Assembly (NCBI RefSeq): GCF_001552135.1
Contig: NZ_BCQP01000037.1
Location: 87,088-151,087, forward strand
DNA length: 64,000 nt
Direction: 5' to 3'
From: Actinomadura chibensis NBRC 106107
GTDB lineage: Bacteria; Actinomycetota; Actinomycetes; Streptosporangiales; Streptosporangiaceae
Shown here: positions 17,080 to 25,220 of the stretch, piece by piece
Layout of the letters: each line of letters begins with the position of its first letter
Numbering within the stretch: the stretch's first letter is position 1
Notes under the pieces: generated by a model
The model's input: the letters and a program-made list of their open reading frames with translations, nothing else
The model's database searches: none
Told to the model about the DNA's origin: nothing
Made by a program: the position numbers and the translations under genes

Positions 17080-17646
17080 TCAGCCTGCGGCGGGGTCACG
17101 GGGCGGGCCCGGGTCGTTCTTCGGGACGAGCGGGCGCACCAGGGCGTCCGAGAACGGCGGCTCCGCGCGGAACTCCGCGGCCTTCTCCCAGCCCCAGCGC
17201 ACGTACATGGCGTAGGCGTCCGTGCCGATGACGGCGGGGAGGGTGGCGTAACGCTCCGATCGTCCGCGGAGTAACTCGTCCAGGAGGCCGCGGCCGAGGC
17301 CCTGCCCGCGCTCGGCCACGGCGACGACCAGCTCGACGACGGCGAACTTGTCGGCCGCGAGGACGTCGTCGGGCGGCGCGGACGCGTTCGCCCACCAGGC
17401 GCCCGGCGCCATCGTGAAGCCGAACGTGAATCCGCGCAGGAGTTCGCCGCGGCGGGCGACGACCGAGGCGAAGCCGGAGGTCGGGATCTGTTCGCGGGTG
17501 CGGGCGAGGAAGCGGTCCGCGGAGAACTTGGGGGCCGAGTTGTAGGGAGGCTCGGAGTAGATCTCCTCGTAGAGGGTGGACAGCTCGTCCAGGGCGTCGA
17601 GGGCCGCTGTCCGGTCCAAGGCGGTCAACGTGACGTCTTCGGACAT
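17080..17646 (-). CDS. GNAT family N-acetyltransferase
   Basis: A 188-residue acetyl-CoA-dependent transferase of the GNAT fold. The CoA pyrophosphate-binding motif is ERGQGLGRGLLDELL (motif A), preceded by the strand FAVVELVVAVA. N-terminal residues YEEIYSEPPYNSAPKFSADRFLARTREQ resemble actinobacterial GNATs of unknown substrate. It lies between ybaB and dnaX, where most genomes have no gene, and is flanked by repeat-rich spacers on both sides, which suggests a later insertion. Confidence 0.85.
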   Translation of the reverse strand: MSEDVTLTALDRTAALDALDELSTLYEEIYSEPPYNSAPKFSADRFLARTREQIPTSGFASVVARRGELLRGFTFGFTMAPGAWWANASAPPDDVLAADKFAVVELVVAVAERGQGLGRGLLDELLRGRSERYATLPAVIGTDAYAMYVRWGWEKAAEFRAEPPFSDALVRPLVPKNDPGPPRDPAAG

Positions 17647-17882
17647 GATCCCGCCTGTTCACGGTCGGGGAGGGGGGTGGAGTGTACGCCGGTGGCGCCG
17701 TCGACGCCATCGGCCGTGGTCACCGTCCGCCGCCTGGTCGGTATCGGGCCGCGGCGGGACGATCGGGACCGCCTCGTCGCGCCGCGGGGTACCGCGTCGG
17801 GTGGCGTCGAGCCGCGTCGGGTCGCGTCGGGTCGCGTCGCGGTCGGCGGCCTGCGTGGCGGTCGCTGTGCGGGGGTCTCCCG

Positions 17883-20408
17883 CTAGGACGGGGACGAGTT
17901 GTCGATTTCGCGGATGATCTGGCCGCCCAGTTCGCGCTGGATGAGGGCCATTCCGGTCATCTCGGCCTCGGTGCCGTCGACGTCGGCGTCGCCTTCCGGG
18001 TCGACCTCGTCGCTCTCGTCCATGGGTTCCGGGGGCGGCGGAGGCTCGTCCGGCGGGGGCGGCGGTTCCGGCACGGATTCGGCGCGCGGGACCGGTGGCC
18101 GGGACTGTGAGTGGGCCTGAGCGGTCGGCTGCGGCCGGGGCTGCGGTGCCGGGTTCGGTGTGGCCGCCCCACCGAACCCGGTGTTAGGGCCCGGCCTGCC
18201 CGGCGGGGGAGCCGCCGGTGGACCGCCGCCGACGACGGTCTCGATCCGCCAGTCGACGCCCATCCGCTCCTTGAAGACCTCGCGGAGGACGGCGTCGCGA
18301 CCTCCGTTGACGAAGCCGAGGCGGCGTCCTTCGGCGTCGAAACCGAGGGTGAGGACCTTGCCGTCCAGCGACACCGGCTGGACCCCGGACATGATGACCA
18401 TCCAGGTTGCGCGGCTCTTCTGCTTGACGGCCTCGACGACGTCCGGCCAAAGCTGCTGAACCGTGGAGAAGTCCCCCCCACCGGAGGCGGACGAGGGCGC
18501 CCCAGCGGGCGCGGCCGAGCCACCCTGAGCGCTGGCCCAGCCTTCCGAAGAACCACCACCCGAGGGGCCGCCGCCTGAAGGGGAACGGCGGTTATCCACA
18601 GGACCGCGTTCTGCTTCCGAAGGCCCTTGTGCGGGGTTGACACTGGAATTGGGGTCGCCCCCCTGGGAGGGCGGGGACTGTTCTTCCCGGGGACTCGAAT
18701 TTTCCCAGGCAGCCGCAGACTCGTGCCCTTGAGCCTCACGCCCTTGGGAGTTAGGCCCTTGAGACTCGCGCCCTTGGGAGTTAGGCCCTTGAGAGTCACG
18801 CCCTTGGGAGTCACGCGCTTGAGACCCGCGCGTCTGAACCTCACGCCCTTGAGACTCGCGTCCCTGGGCCTCGCGTGCCTGAACCTCACGCCCTTGAGAC
18901 TCGCGTCCCTGGGCCTCGCGGGCCTGAACCTCGCGTCCCTGGGCCTCGCGCGACTGGTAAGCGTCGGCTCCTCCCGCGGCTCCCGGCTGCGCGCCTCCCT
19001 GCTGCGGCCCGCCTCCCTGCTGGCCTACGCCCCGCTGCGAGCCTCCATGCGCCGCACCTCCGTGCGCCGCACCTCCGTGCGCCGCGCCACCTGGTGCCGC
19101 GCCTCCGTGTTGAGGCCCGCTCTCCGGAGCGTCGGCTCCTCGCGCTGGCGGCCCGCCGCCCTGGGGGAAACCGCCCTGGGGGACGGACGAGAAGGCCGGA
19201 GCCGGTCCACCACCCGCCGCCCCACCCGCAAAACCGCCCTGCCCGCCTTGAGCGGCCTGACGCTCCAGCCGATCCAGACGAGCGAGCAGAGAAGCCTCGT
19301 CCTCATAAGCGGCCGGAAGCAAGATGCGAGCGCAGATCAGCTCCAGCAGCAACCGCGGCGACGTCGCCCCGCGCATCTCCGTGAGCCCGGTGTGCAGCAG
19401 ATCAGCGGCCCGCGTCAGCTCCCCCGCCCCCATGGACGACGCCTGCCGCCGCATCTGCTCCAACTCGTCCGGCGGGACGTTCAGCAGCCCCGTCCCCCCG
19501 GCCTCCGGAACGTTCGAAAGAATGACCAGATCCCGGATCCGCTCCAGCAGATCGGCCGTGAACCGCCGCGGATCCTGCCCGCTCTCGACCACCCGGTCGA
19601 TGGCGGCGAAGACGGCCGCCCCGTCCCGCCCCGCGAACGCGGCGATGACCTCGTCCAGCAGCGCCGAGTCGGTGTATCCGAGCAGCGAGACGGCCCGCGC
19701 GTACGTGATGCCCTTCTCATCAGACCCGGCCAGCAGCTGATCGAGAATCGACAGCGTGTCCCGGGCCGACCCGGCCCCCGCCCGCACCGCCAACGGCAGC
19801 GCGGACGTCTCGTAAGGCACGTCCTCGGCCCGCAGGATCTCCTCGACCAGCTCCTGCAGCACGCCCGGCGGGATCAGCCGGAACGGGTAATGGTGCGTAC
19901 GCGACCGGATCGTCCCGATGACCTTCTCCGGCTCGGTGGTCGCGAACACGAACTTGAGGTGCGGCGGCGGCTCCTCGACGAGCTTCAGCAGCGCGTTGAA
20001 GCCCTCCCGGGTGACCATGTGCGCCTCGTCGATGATGTACACCTTGAAGCGCGCCGACACCGGTGCGAAGAACGCACGCTCACGCAGGTCACGAGCGTCA
20101 TCGACGCCACCGTGCGAGGCGGCGTCGATCTCGATCACGTCGATGTGCCCGGTCCCGGACGGGCCGAGCGCGACGCACGAGTCGCACACCCCGCACGGAT
20201 CGGGCGTCGGCCCCTTCTCGCAGTTCAGCGACCGTGCGAGGATCCGCGCGCTGGACGTCTTGCCGCACCCGCGCGGACCGCTGAACAGGTAGGCGTGGTT
20301 GATCCGGCCGTTGCGCAGCGCCTGCTGGAGGGGCTCGGCGACATGTTCCTGCCCCTTCAGCTCCGCGAACGTCGCTGGCCGGTACTTGCGGTACAGAGCC
20401 AGACTCAT
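17883..20408 (-). CDS. dnaX: DNA polymerase III subunit gamma/tau
   Basis: An 841-residue clamp-loader ATPase. The N-terminal AAA+ module has Walker A GPRGCGKTS (44-52), the four-Cys zinc site (C63, C72, C75, C78), Walker B with DEAH, and sensor regions. Domain III ends near residue 370. The long linker (about 385-620) is low complexity: Gly/Ala/His blocks, then about 16 pentapeptides of the type REAQG/REVQA at about 483-570. A C-terminal tau-like domain (QLWPDVVEAVKQKSRATWMV) follows, with a Pro-rich tail. No slippery frameshift heptamer was noticed, so gamma may not be made. Confidence 0.96.
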   Translation of the reverse strand: MSLALYRKYRPATFAELKGQEHVAEPLQQALRNGRINHAYLFSGPRGCGKTSSARILARSLNCEKGPTPDPCGVCDSCVALGPSGTGHIDVIEIDAASHGGVDDARDLRERAFFAPVSARFKVYIIDEAHMVTREGFNALLKLVEEPPPHLKFVFATTEPEKVIGTIRSRTHHYPFRLIPPGVLQELVEEILRAEDVPYETSALPLAVRAGAGSARDTLSILDQLLAGSDEKGITYARAVSLLGYTDSALLDEVIAAFAGRDGAAVFAAIDRVVESGQDPRRFTADLLERIRDLVILSNVPEAGGTGLLNVPPDELEQMRRQASSMGAGELTRAADLLHTGLTEMRGATSPRLLLELICARILLPAAYEDEASLLARLDRLERQAAQGGQGGFAGGAAGGGPAPAFSSVPQGGFPQGGGPPARGADAPESGPQHGGAAPGGAAHGGAAHGGAAHGGSQRGVGQQGGGPQQGGAQPGAAGGADAYQSREAQGREVQAREAQGRESQGREVQAREAQGRESQGREVQTRGSQARDSQGRDSQGPNSQGRESQGPNSQGREAQGHESAAAWENSSPREEQSPPSQGGDPNSSVNPAQGPSEAERGPVDNRRSPSGGGPSGGGSSEGWASAQGGSAAPAGAPSSASGGGDFSTVQQLWPDVVEAVKQKSRATWMVIMSGVQPVSLDGKVLTLGFDAEGRRLGFVNGGRDAVLREVFKERMGVDWRIETVVGGGPPAAPPPGRPGPNTGFGGAATPNPAPQPRPQPTAQAHSQSRPPVPRAESVPEPPPPPDEPPPPPEPMDESDEVDPEGDADVDGTEAEMTGMALIQRELGGQIIREIDNSSPS

Positions 20409-20451
20409 CGGGGGCCCGCCCTCCTCGGGAAGCAGAGCGTCACAAGCGAAA

Positions 20452-20541
20452 GGACCCCCCGCACACCCGCCAGAGCCTGCTTATCCTTGCTGCCTTCCGG
20501 CCCTGGGGAGGTTCACAGGGTGACGCCGTGCGAGGGGTCTT
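20452..20541 (-). ncRNA. ffs: signal recognition particle RNA, small bacterial type
   Basis: Read on the minus strand, the roughly 90-nt transcript contains the conserved apical loop GGGCCGGAAGGCAGCAAGG. Its ends pair (GACCCCTCGCAC at the 5' end with GTGTGCGGGGGGTCC at the 3' end). This is the 4.5S-type SRP RNA that binds Ffh for co-translational membrane targeting. It lies just upstream of dnaX in the same direction, a common actinobacterial position. Confidence 0.92.
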
Positions 20542-20601
20542 CACAGAGTCTATGGCATCCCCCACCCTGGATTGCCACGCTTCCCGCGTAGTCTCCGGCG
20601 C

Positions 20602-20937
20602 ATGTCCGTCCAGACTCTCCTGCACATCGCCGAGCGAACCCACTGGCAGAACGCCGTCGACTCGGGCACGCCGTACACCATGTCCACCTTGGGCCGGACG
20701 CTCGCCGACGAGGGCTTCATCCACTGCTCCTCCGACCTGGCCCAGGTGGACGGCGTCCTCGGACGCTTCTACACCGCCGTCCCCCGCTCCGACCTCGTCC
20801 TGCTGGTGATCGACGTGTCCCGGCTGGACGCCCCCGTCCGCTACGAACCGGTGGGCGACGAGGTGTTCCCGCACGTCTACGGCCCGATCCCGCCGTCCGC
20901 CGTAATTGGGACCAAGTCACTGCCCGGGAACCGGTAG
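20602..20937 (+). CDS. DUF952 domain protein
   Basis: From ATG 20602 (MSVQTLLHIAERTHWQNA) a 111-residue protein matches the DUF952 family: LADEGFIHCSSDLAQVDGVLGRFY and PHVYGPIPPSAVIGTKSL. The family is compact and of unknown, possibly enzymatic, function. An upstream in-frame ATG at 20572 would add ten residues not seen in relatives. Its final codon and stop (CGG TAG) form part of the leader of tRNA-Ser, which begins 11 bp later. Confidence 0.82.
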   Translation: MSVQTLLHIAERTHWQNAVDSGTPYTMSTLGRTLADEGFIHCSSDLAQVDGVLGRFYTAVPRSDLVLLVIDVSRLDAPVRYEPVGDEVFPHVYGPIPPSAVIGTKSLPGNR

Positions 20938-20947
20938 GCTCTCCCGT

Positions 20948-21032
20948 GGAGGATTCGCCTAGTGGCCTAGGGCGCACGCTTGGAAAGCGTGTTGGTGGCA
21001 ACGCCTCGCGAGTTCGAATCTCGCATCCTCCG
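20948..21032 (+). tRNA. tRNA-Ser (anticodon GGA)
   Basis: An 85-nt cloverleaf with a long variable arm. Acceptor stem GGAGGAT pairs with ATCCTCC, the anticodon loop TTGGAAA gives GGA, and the T loop is TTCGAAT. CCA is not encoded. A TAGGCT -10-like box sits 8 bp before it, inside the stop of the upstream gene. Confidence 0.95.
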
Positions 21033-21041
21033 CCGCTACCG

Positions 21042-21068
21042 GGCCGGTGCCTATGATGGGCACCGGCC
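21042..21068 (+). terminator. hairpin terminator after tRNA-Ser(GGA)
   Basis: A perfect 10-bp stem (GGCCGGTGCC 21042-21051 with GGCACCGGCC 21059-21068), 7-nt loop, starting 9 bp after the tRNA. Only a TT follows, so termination is likely stem-driven. Confidence 0.65.
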
Positions 21069-21127
21069 TTCGCATGTCCTGAGGGCACCGGCCTTCGGGC
21101 GTCCTCAGGACGTCGCCCGTCCTGGGG

Positions 21128-22417
21128 GTGCCTGCCTTGAGCGGTCCCGAGATCCCAGACCCCGACCAACCGGGCCCCGACCAACCGGGCCCCGAGTACT
21201 CAGGTCCTGGCTGCCCGGTCGTCGACTTCGATCCTGGTGTGGCGAACCGTCCGGCCGGGTCGGTGTACGCGCTGCTCGACGAGTTGCGCGAGCGGGAGCC
21301 CGCGTTCCGCTCCACGCGGGGATTCTGGCTGCTCACCCGGCATGACGCGATCATGGACGCCTGCCGGTCCCCCGACCTGTTCTCGAACCGGGCGATCAGC
21401 GCGCTGGACCCCGATCCCGCCTACCGGTGGATTCCCGAGATGCTCGACCCGCCCGAGCACACCGTGTGGCGGCGGCTGCTGCGCCCGCTGTTCACCCCGG
21501 CGCGGGCGCGGGCCATGCGGGACGGCGCCGTCCGCCGCTGCGCCGACCTCGTCGACGGGCTGGCCGCCCGGGGGACGTGCGACTTCGTCGCCGACTTCGC
21601 CCGCGTCTTCCCGACGTCGATCTTCCTGGAGCTGATGGGGCTGCCGACCGAGCGGCTCCCGGAATTCCTGACCTGGGCGAACGCCATCCTGCACACGCCC
21701 TCCCACCAGGGCGGCGCGGCGCGGCGCGCGGCCATGGCGGACGTCGCGGCCTGCTTCGCCGAGCTGATCGCCGCACGACGCCGCGACCCGCACGGCGGCG
21801 CCCCCGACGTCCCCCGCGACAGCCTCCAAGACGGCCCGCGCGACATCGTCACGGCCGCGTTGTCGTTCCGCGTCGGCGGCCGTCCGGTCACGGACGAGGA
21901 GCTGCTGTCGCTGTTCGTCCTGCTGTTCCTGGCCGGTCTGGACACCGTGTCGGCCACGTTGTCGTACGCGTTCTGGCACCTGGCCCGCCACGACGCCGAC
22001 CGGACGCGCGTCGCGACCGACCCCGGCGTCGTCCCGTCCGCCGTCGAGGAGCTGCTGCGCGCCCACGCGATCGTCATCATCGGACGGAAGGTCACCCACG
22101 ACACCGACGTCCACGGCTGCCCGATGAAGGCGGGCGACATGGTGCTGCTCCCGCTCGCCGCCGCGACCCGCGACCCGCGCGCCTTCCCGGACGCCCACGT
22201 CGTCGACCTCGATCGGCATCCGAACCGCCACATCGCGTTCGGCGCGGGCCCGCATCACTGCCTCGGCGCCCACCTCGCCCGGATGGAGCTCCAGATCGCC
22301 CTCCGCGAGTGGCACGCCCGCATTCCGGACTACCGCGTCCTGGACGACGCGCACGTGACGGAGCACGCGGGACAGGTCCTGGGGCTTGAGTCGCTGCCGC
22401 TGGAATGGTCCACCTGA
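21128..22417 (+). CDS. cytochrome P450
   Basis: A 429-residue soluble P450 with GTG start at 21128. The I-helix oxygen-binding motif is LAGLDTVSATLSY, the ExxR motif is EELLR, and the heme-Cys loop is FGAGPHHCLGAHLAR. The first 30 residues are Pro/Asp-rich (DPDQPGPDQPGPEYSGPG), a short in-frame repeat and probably a disordered tail. The substrate is unknown. No ferredoxin gene or biosynthetic cluster lies beside it, so electron donors must be encoded elsewhere. Family resemblance is to the CYP107/CYP105-like actinobacterial type, which is a loose guess. Confidence 0.92.
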   Translation: MPALSGPEIPDPDQPGPDQPGPEYSGPGCPVVDFDPGVANRPAGSVYALLDELREREPAFRSTRGFWLLTRHDAIMDACRSPDLFSNRAISALDPDPAYRWIPEMLDPPEHTVWRRLLRPLFTPARARAMRDGAVRRCADLVDGLAARGTCDFVADFARVFPTSIFLELMGLPTERLPEFLTWANAILHTPSHQGGAARRAAMADVAACFAELIAARRRDPHGGAPDVPRDSLQDGPRDIVTAALSFRVGGRPVTDEELLSLFVLLFLAGLDTVSATLSYAFWHLARHDADRTRVATDPGVVPSAVEELLRAHAIVIIGRKVTHDTDVHGCPMKAGDMVLLPLAAATRDPRAFPDAHVVDLDRHPNRHIAFGAGPHHCLGAHLARMELQIALREWHARIPDYRVLDDAHVTEHAGQVLGLESLPLEWST

Positions 22418-22656
22418 CGGCCGGTGGGGACGGTCCGGACGACGGCCATGGCCCGCCTCCCTGCCGCCGCCGCCATTGACAGACGTCCCAACAGCGCCGC
22501 CCCAGAGGCCCGTAGGTAAATTGCACATCGAGGGTCCGGTAATTACTTACGAAGCCCGTGAGCTGGGAGAAACTGGCTTACCAGACGAGGCAAGCGGAGT
22601 GACTCATGTTGTTGAGTCGCCTTCTCGGGGTCATGCCGACACCGTAGACTCGGAGG

Positions 22657-22965
22657 GTGATCTTCAAGGCGGTGGGTGACGGAAGGCCCTATCCGGACCA
22701 TGGGCTGTCGTCCAGGGACTGGGCCAAGATCCCGCCTCGCCAGGTCCGCCTCGACCAGCTCGTCAGCACCAAGCGGGAGATGGACCTCCAGTCCCTCCTC
22801 GCCAAGGACTCGACCTTCTACGGCGACCTGTTCCCGCACGTCGTCCAGTGGAAGGGCGAGCTGTACCTGGAGGACGGCCTGCACCGGGCGCTGCGCGCCG
22901 CGCTGCACCAGCGGCTCGTCCTGCACGCCCGGGTGCTCGACCTCGACGCCGTCGACCTCTCCTGA
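22657..22965 (+). CDS. conserved small protein, ParB-like fold candidate
   Basis: The 102-residue protein (MIFKAVGDGRPYPDHGLSSRDWAKIPPRQVRLDQLV) begins at GTG 22657, directly behind GGAGG. It is strongly conserved in actinomycetes. Automated annotation sometimes labels relatives as VapB-type antitoxin, but no toxin gene is adjacent. The segment VVQWKGELYLEDGLHRALRAALHQRL resembles the DGxHR motif of ParB/sulfiredoxin-like nucleotide-binding folds, so a small CTP/ATP-binding or DNA-linked protein is my alternative reading. It overlaps no other gene. Confidence 0.7.
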   Translation: MIFKAVGDGRPYPDHGLSSRDWAKIPPRQVRLDQLVSTKREMDLQSLLAKDSTFYGDLFPHVVQWKGELYLEDGLHRALRAALHQRLVLHARVLDLDAVDLS

Positions 22966-22975
22966 AGGCCCGCCT

Positions 22976-23020
22976 CCCGAAGACCCCCTCCCGAAGACCC
23001 CCTCCCGAAGACCCCCTCCT
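22976..23020. repeat. three exact copies of a 15-bp tandem repeat
   Basis: CCCGAAGACCCCCTC is repeated without change at 22976-22990, 22991-23005 and 23006-23020, between the convergent ends of the ParB-like gene and the MFS gene. A partial diverged copy follows. Confidence 0.85.
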
Positions 23021-23034
23021 GAAGGGCTGGACGG

Positions 23035-24276
23035 TCAGCGGACGGGTTGCGGCGCGGGCAGGGCGCGCGGCGCGGGCTCGGCGTCCCGCAGCCGGATGAG
23101 GCCGGGACGCGCGGCGAGCAGCCCGAACACCGCCTCCGGCACGACGAGCGCCAGCAGCAGCACCAGCGGGACGTTCCACCCGCCCGTCGCGCCGTGCAGG
23201 ACGCCGACCGCGAACGGCCCCGTCCCGGCGAGCAGATACCCGCCGGTCTGCGCCATCCCGGACAGCCCGGCCGCGATCGACGGGCTCGGCGAGCGCAGGC
23301 TCAGCAGCGTGTAGGCCAGCGGGAACGCGCTGCCGGTGCCGAGGCCGAGCACGACGACCCACACCCATCCGGCGGACGGCGCCGCCATCATCCCGACGAG
23401 CCCCGCGACCATGACGGCCGCGACCCCGACGACGACCGGACGCTGGTCGCGCAGCCGCGCCGCGAACACCGGCACGGCGAAGCCCAGCGGGATGCCGACG
23501 ATCATCATCGTGGACATCATCATCCCGGCCGTCGCGGGAGCGTACCCGGCGTCCTGCATGATCTCCGGCAGCCACGACATCAGCACGTAGAACATCAGCG
23601 ACGCGAGGCCCATGAAGGCCGCGACGAACCAGGCGATGGGCGAGCGGAGCAGCGAGCGGTCCGCGCCGGTCGCCCGGGGCTCGGCGGCGCGCGACGACCG
23701 GCCGCGGAGCGCGAGCGGCCCCCACACGAGCAGCGCGATCGCGGACGGCACGGCCCAGATCGCGAGCGCCAGCCGCCAGCCGCCCGCCTCGTCCAGCGGG
23801 ACGGCGAGCGCGGCGGCGACGGCCCCGCTCGCGGCCATCAGCATCATCGCGAGCCCGGTCAGCGAGCCGACCCGGGACGGGAACACGCGCTTGATCACGG
23901 CGGGCATGAGGACGTTGCCCATCGCGATCCCGGCCCCCGCCAGGACCGTTCCAACGAACAGCGACAGCGGCGACTCCACCACCCGCAGCACGATCCCGGC
24001 CGTGATCATCACAAGCGACCCGGCGATCGCGACCTCGGTGCCGAACACCCGCGCGACCAGCGGCGCGACGGACGCGAACACGCCGAGGCACAGCACCGGC
24101 AGCGTGGTGAGGACGCCGACCGCCGCGCCGGACAGCCCGAACGCCTCGCGCAGCTCGCCGAGCACCGGGGCGATCCCGGTGATGGCGGCGCGCAGGTTGA
24201 TCGTCAGCAGCACCAGCCCGACGAGCGACCAGACGGCCGTCACGCGGGAGACTCTGATCGTCACAGGGGAGTTCAT
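23035..24276 (-). CDS. MFS transporter, CynX/NimT type
   Basis: A 413-residue membrane protein from ATG 24276 (MNSPVTIRVSRVTAVWSLVG) behind AAGGACGAG, with about twelve predicted transmembrane helices. The first helix LVGLVLLTINLRAAITGIAPVLGELREAFGL is typical of the cyanate/nitroimidazole (CynX/NimT) branch of the major facilitator superfamily. The direction and substrate of transport are not evident. The GntR regulator gene lies just upstream in the same orientation (110-bp gap), and the two probably form one regulated unit. Confidence 0.88.
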   Translation of the reverse strand: MNSPVTIRVSRVTAVWSLVGLVLLTINLRAAITGIAPVLGELREAFGLSGAAVGVLTTLPVLCLGVFASVAPLVARVFGTEVAIAGSLVMITAGIVLRVVESPLSLFVGTVLAGAGIAMGNVLMPAVIKRVFPSRVGSLTGLAMMLMAASGAVAAALAVPLDEAGGWRLALAIWAVPSAIALLVWGPLALRGRSSRAAEPRATGADRSLLRSPIAWFVAAFMGLASLMFYVLMSWLPEIMQDAGYAPATAGMMMSTMMIVGIPLGFAVPVFAARLRDQRPVVVGVAAVMVAGLVGMMAAPSAGWVWVVVLGLGTGSAFPLAYTLLSLRSPSPSIAAGLSGMAQTGGYLLAGTGPFAVGVLHGATGGWNVPLVLLLALVVPEAVFGLLAARPGLIRLRDAEPAPRALPAPQPVR

Positions 24277-24386
24277 CTCGTCCTTCGTCGTGAAGCTTCG
24301 AACGCCCGGGGCGCGGGCCGCCGGACCTGGGCCCAAACGATTGGGCGCGGGCGCCGGACGGCACATGCCGGGCAACGGCTGGGAGG

Positions 24387-25079
24387 TCAGGAGGTGGTCG
24401 TCGGTCGGCCGGAGGTGGCGGAGGCGAGGATCTGGTCCAGACACGCGTGCGCGGCCCGGGTGGCGGCGTCCGCGTCGCCCGCCTCGACGGCCGCGGCGAT
24501 GGGGCCGTGCGGGACGTCCGCGTGCTCCAGCAGCGACCCGGCCGCGCCGATGCTGGCGCGGAGCGCGGCGCTGAAGTCGCGGTACAGGTCGGTCAGGACG
24601 CGGTTGTGCGTGGCCTCGACGACGGAGGTGTGGAAGGCGAGGTCGGCCTCGACGAACGCGTCGTGGTCGCCCGCCGCCCAGGCCGCGTCCCGGCGGGCGA
24701 GGGCGAGCGCGATCGCGGCGATGTCGGCCTCGGTGCGGCGCGCGGCGGCGAGCCGCGCGGCCTCCACCTCGAACCCGCGCCGCACTTCGAGGATCTCGAC
24801 GAGCTCGGCCGTCTCCAGCCGCCGCCGGACGGCCCCGGACAGCTCGCTCGTCGCCCGCACGTACGTGCCGTCGCCCTGCCGGCTCTCCAGGAGCCCGGCG
24901 TGGGTCAGGGCGCGGACCGCCTCCCGGACGGTGTTGCGCCCGACGCCGAGGGCCTCGGCGAGCGCGGGCTCGGGCGGGATCTTCGCGCCGACCGGCCAGC
25001 CGCCGCCCGTGATCTCGCCCCTGAGCTGCTCGATCACCTGGTCGACGAGCGAGGAGCGGCGGGCCGTGCGCAAGGTCAC
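24387..25079 (-). CDS. GntR/FadR-family transcriptional regulator (FCD domain)
   Basis: A 230-residue repressor. It has a winged helix (residues 10-75: IPPEPALAEALGVGRNTVREAVRALTHAGLLESRQGDGTYV) and an FCD ligand-binding domain with metal ligands D/H (DLAFHTSVVEATHN and HGPIAAAVEAGDADAATRAAHACL). FCD regulators sense carboxylic acids. It lies upstream of the MFS gene in the same direction, and a 7-7-7 inverted repeat lies 20 bp before its start, fitting autoregulation and co-control of the exporter. Confidence 0.9.
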   Translation of the reverse strand: MTLRTARRSSLVDQVIEQLRGEITGGGWPVGAKIPPEPALAEALGVGRNTVREAVRALTHAGLLESRQGDGTYVRATSELSGAVRRRLETAELVEILEVRRGFEVEAARLAAARRTEADIAAIALALARRDAAWAAGDHDAFVEADLAFHTSVVEATHNRVLTDLYRDFSAALRASIGAAGSLLEHADVPHGPIAAAVEAGDADAATRAAHACLDQILASATSGRPTTTS

Positions 25080-25098
25080 CTTTACCTCCGGTCAGCGA

Positions 25099-25119
25099 AT
25101 CATCCTACGTCTGGATGAT
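25099..25119. promoter_or_regulatory. inverted repeat, probable GntR operator
   Basis: ATCATCC (25099-25105) and GGATGAT (25113-25119) are exact inverted copies around TACGTCT, 20 bp upstream of the GntR start. Position and symmetry suit an autoregulatory site for the FadR-type dimer. Confidence 0.55.
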
Positions 25120-25220
25120 AGGACGCCGATCGGCCCGACTTTATTCCACCCCCACCACAACGCCCCTAACGGGACGAAAAGGTCAGGCCCGTCCAGACCG
25201 GGCCAGTCACGCAGATCGCG

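Noticed and set aside
18690..18965. Possible CRISPR array
   Set aside because: Regular 15-bp units encode in-frame pentapeptides of DnaX; there are no spacers of 30-40 bp and no cas genes.
18627..20591. 654-codon frame antisense to dnaX
   Set aside because: dnaX is unmistakable on the other strand, including Walker A and zinc cysteines; the repeat-like antisense product mirrors its linker.
22657..22965. VapBC toxin-antitoxin pair
   Set aside because: No PIN-domain or other toxin gene is adjacent on either side.
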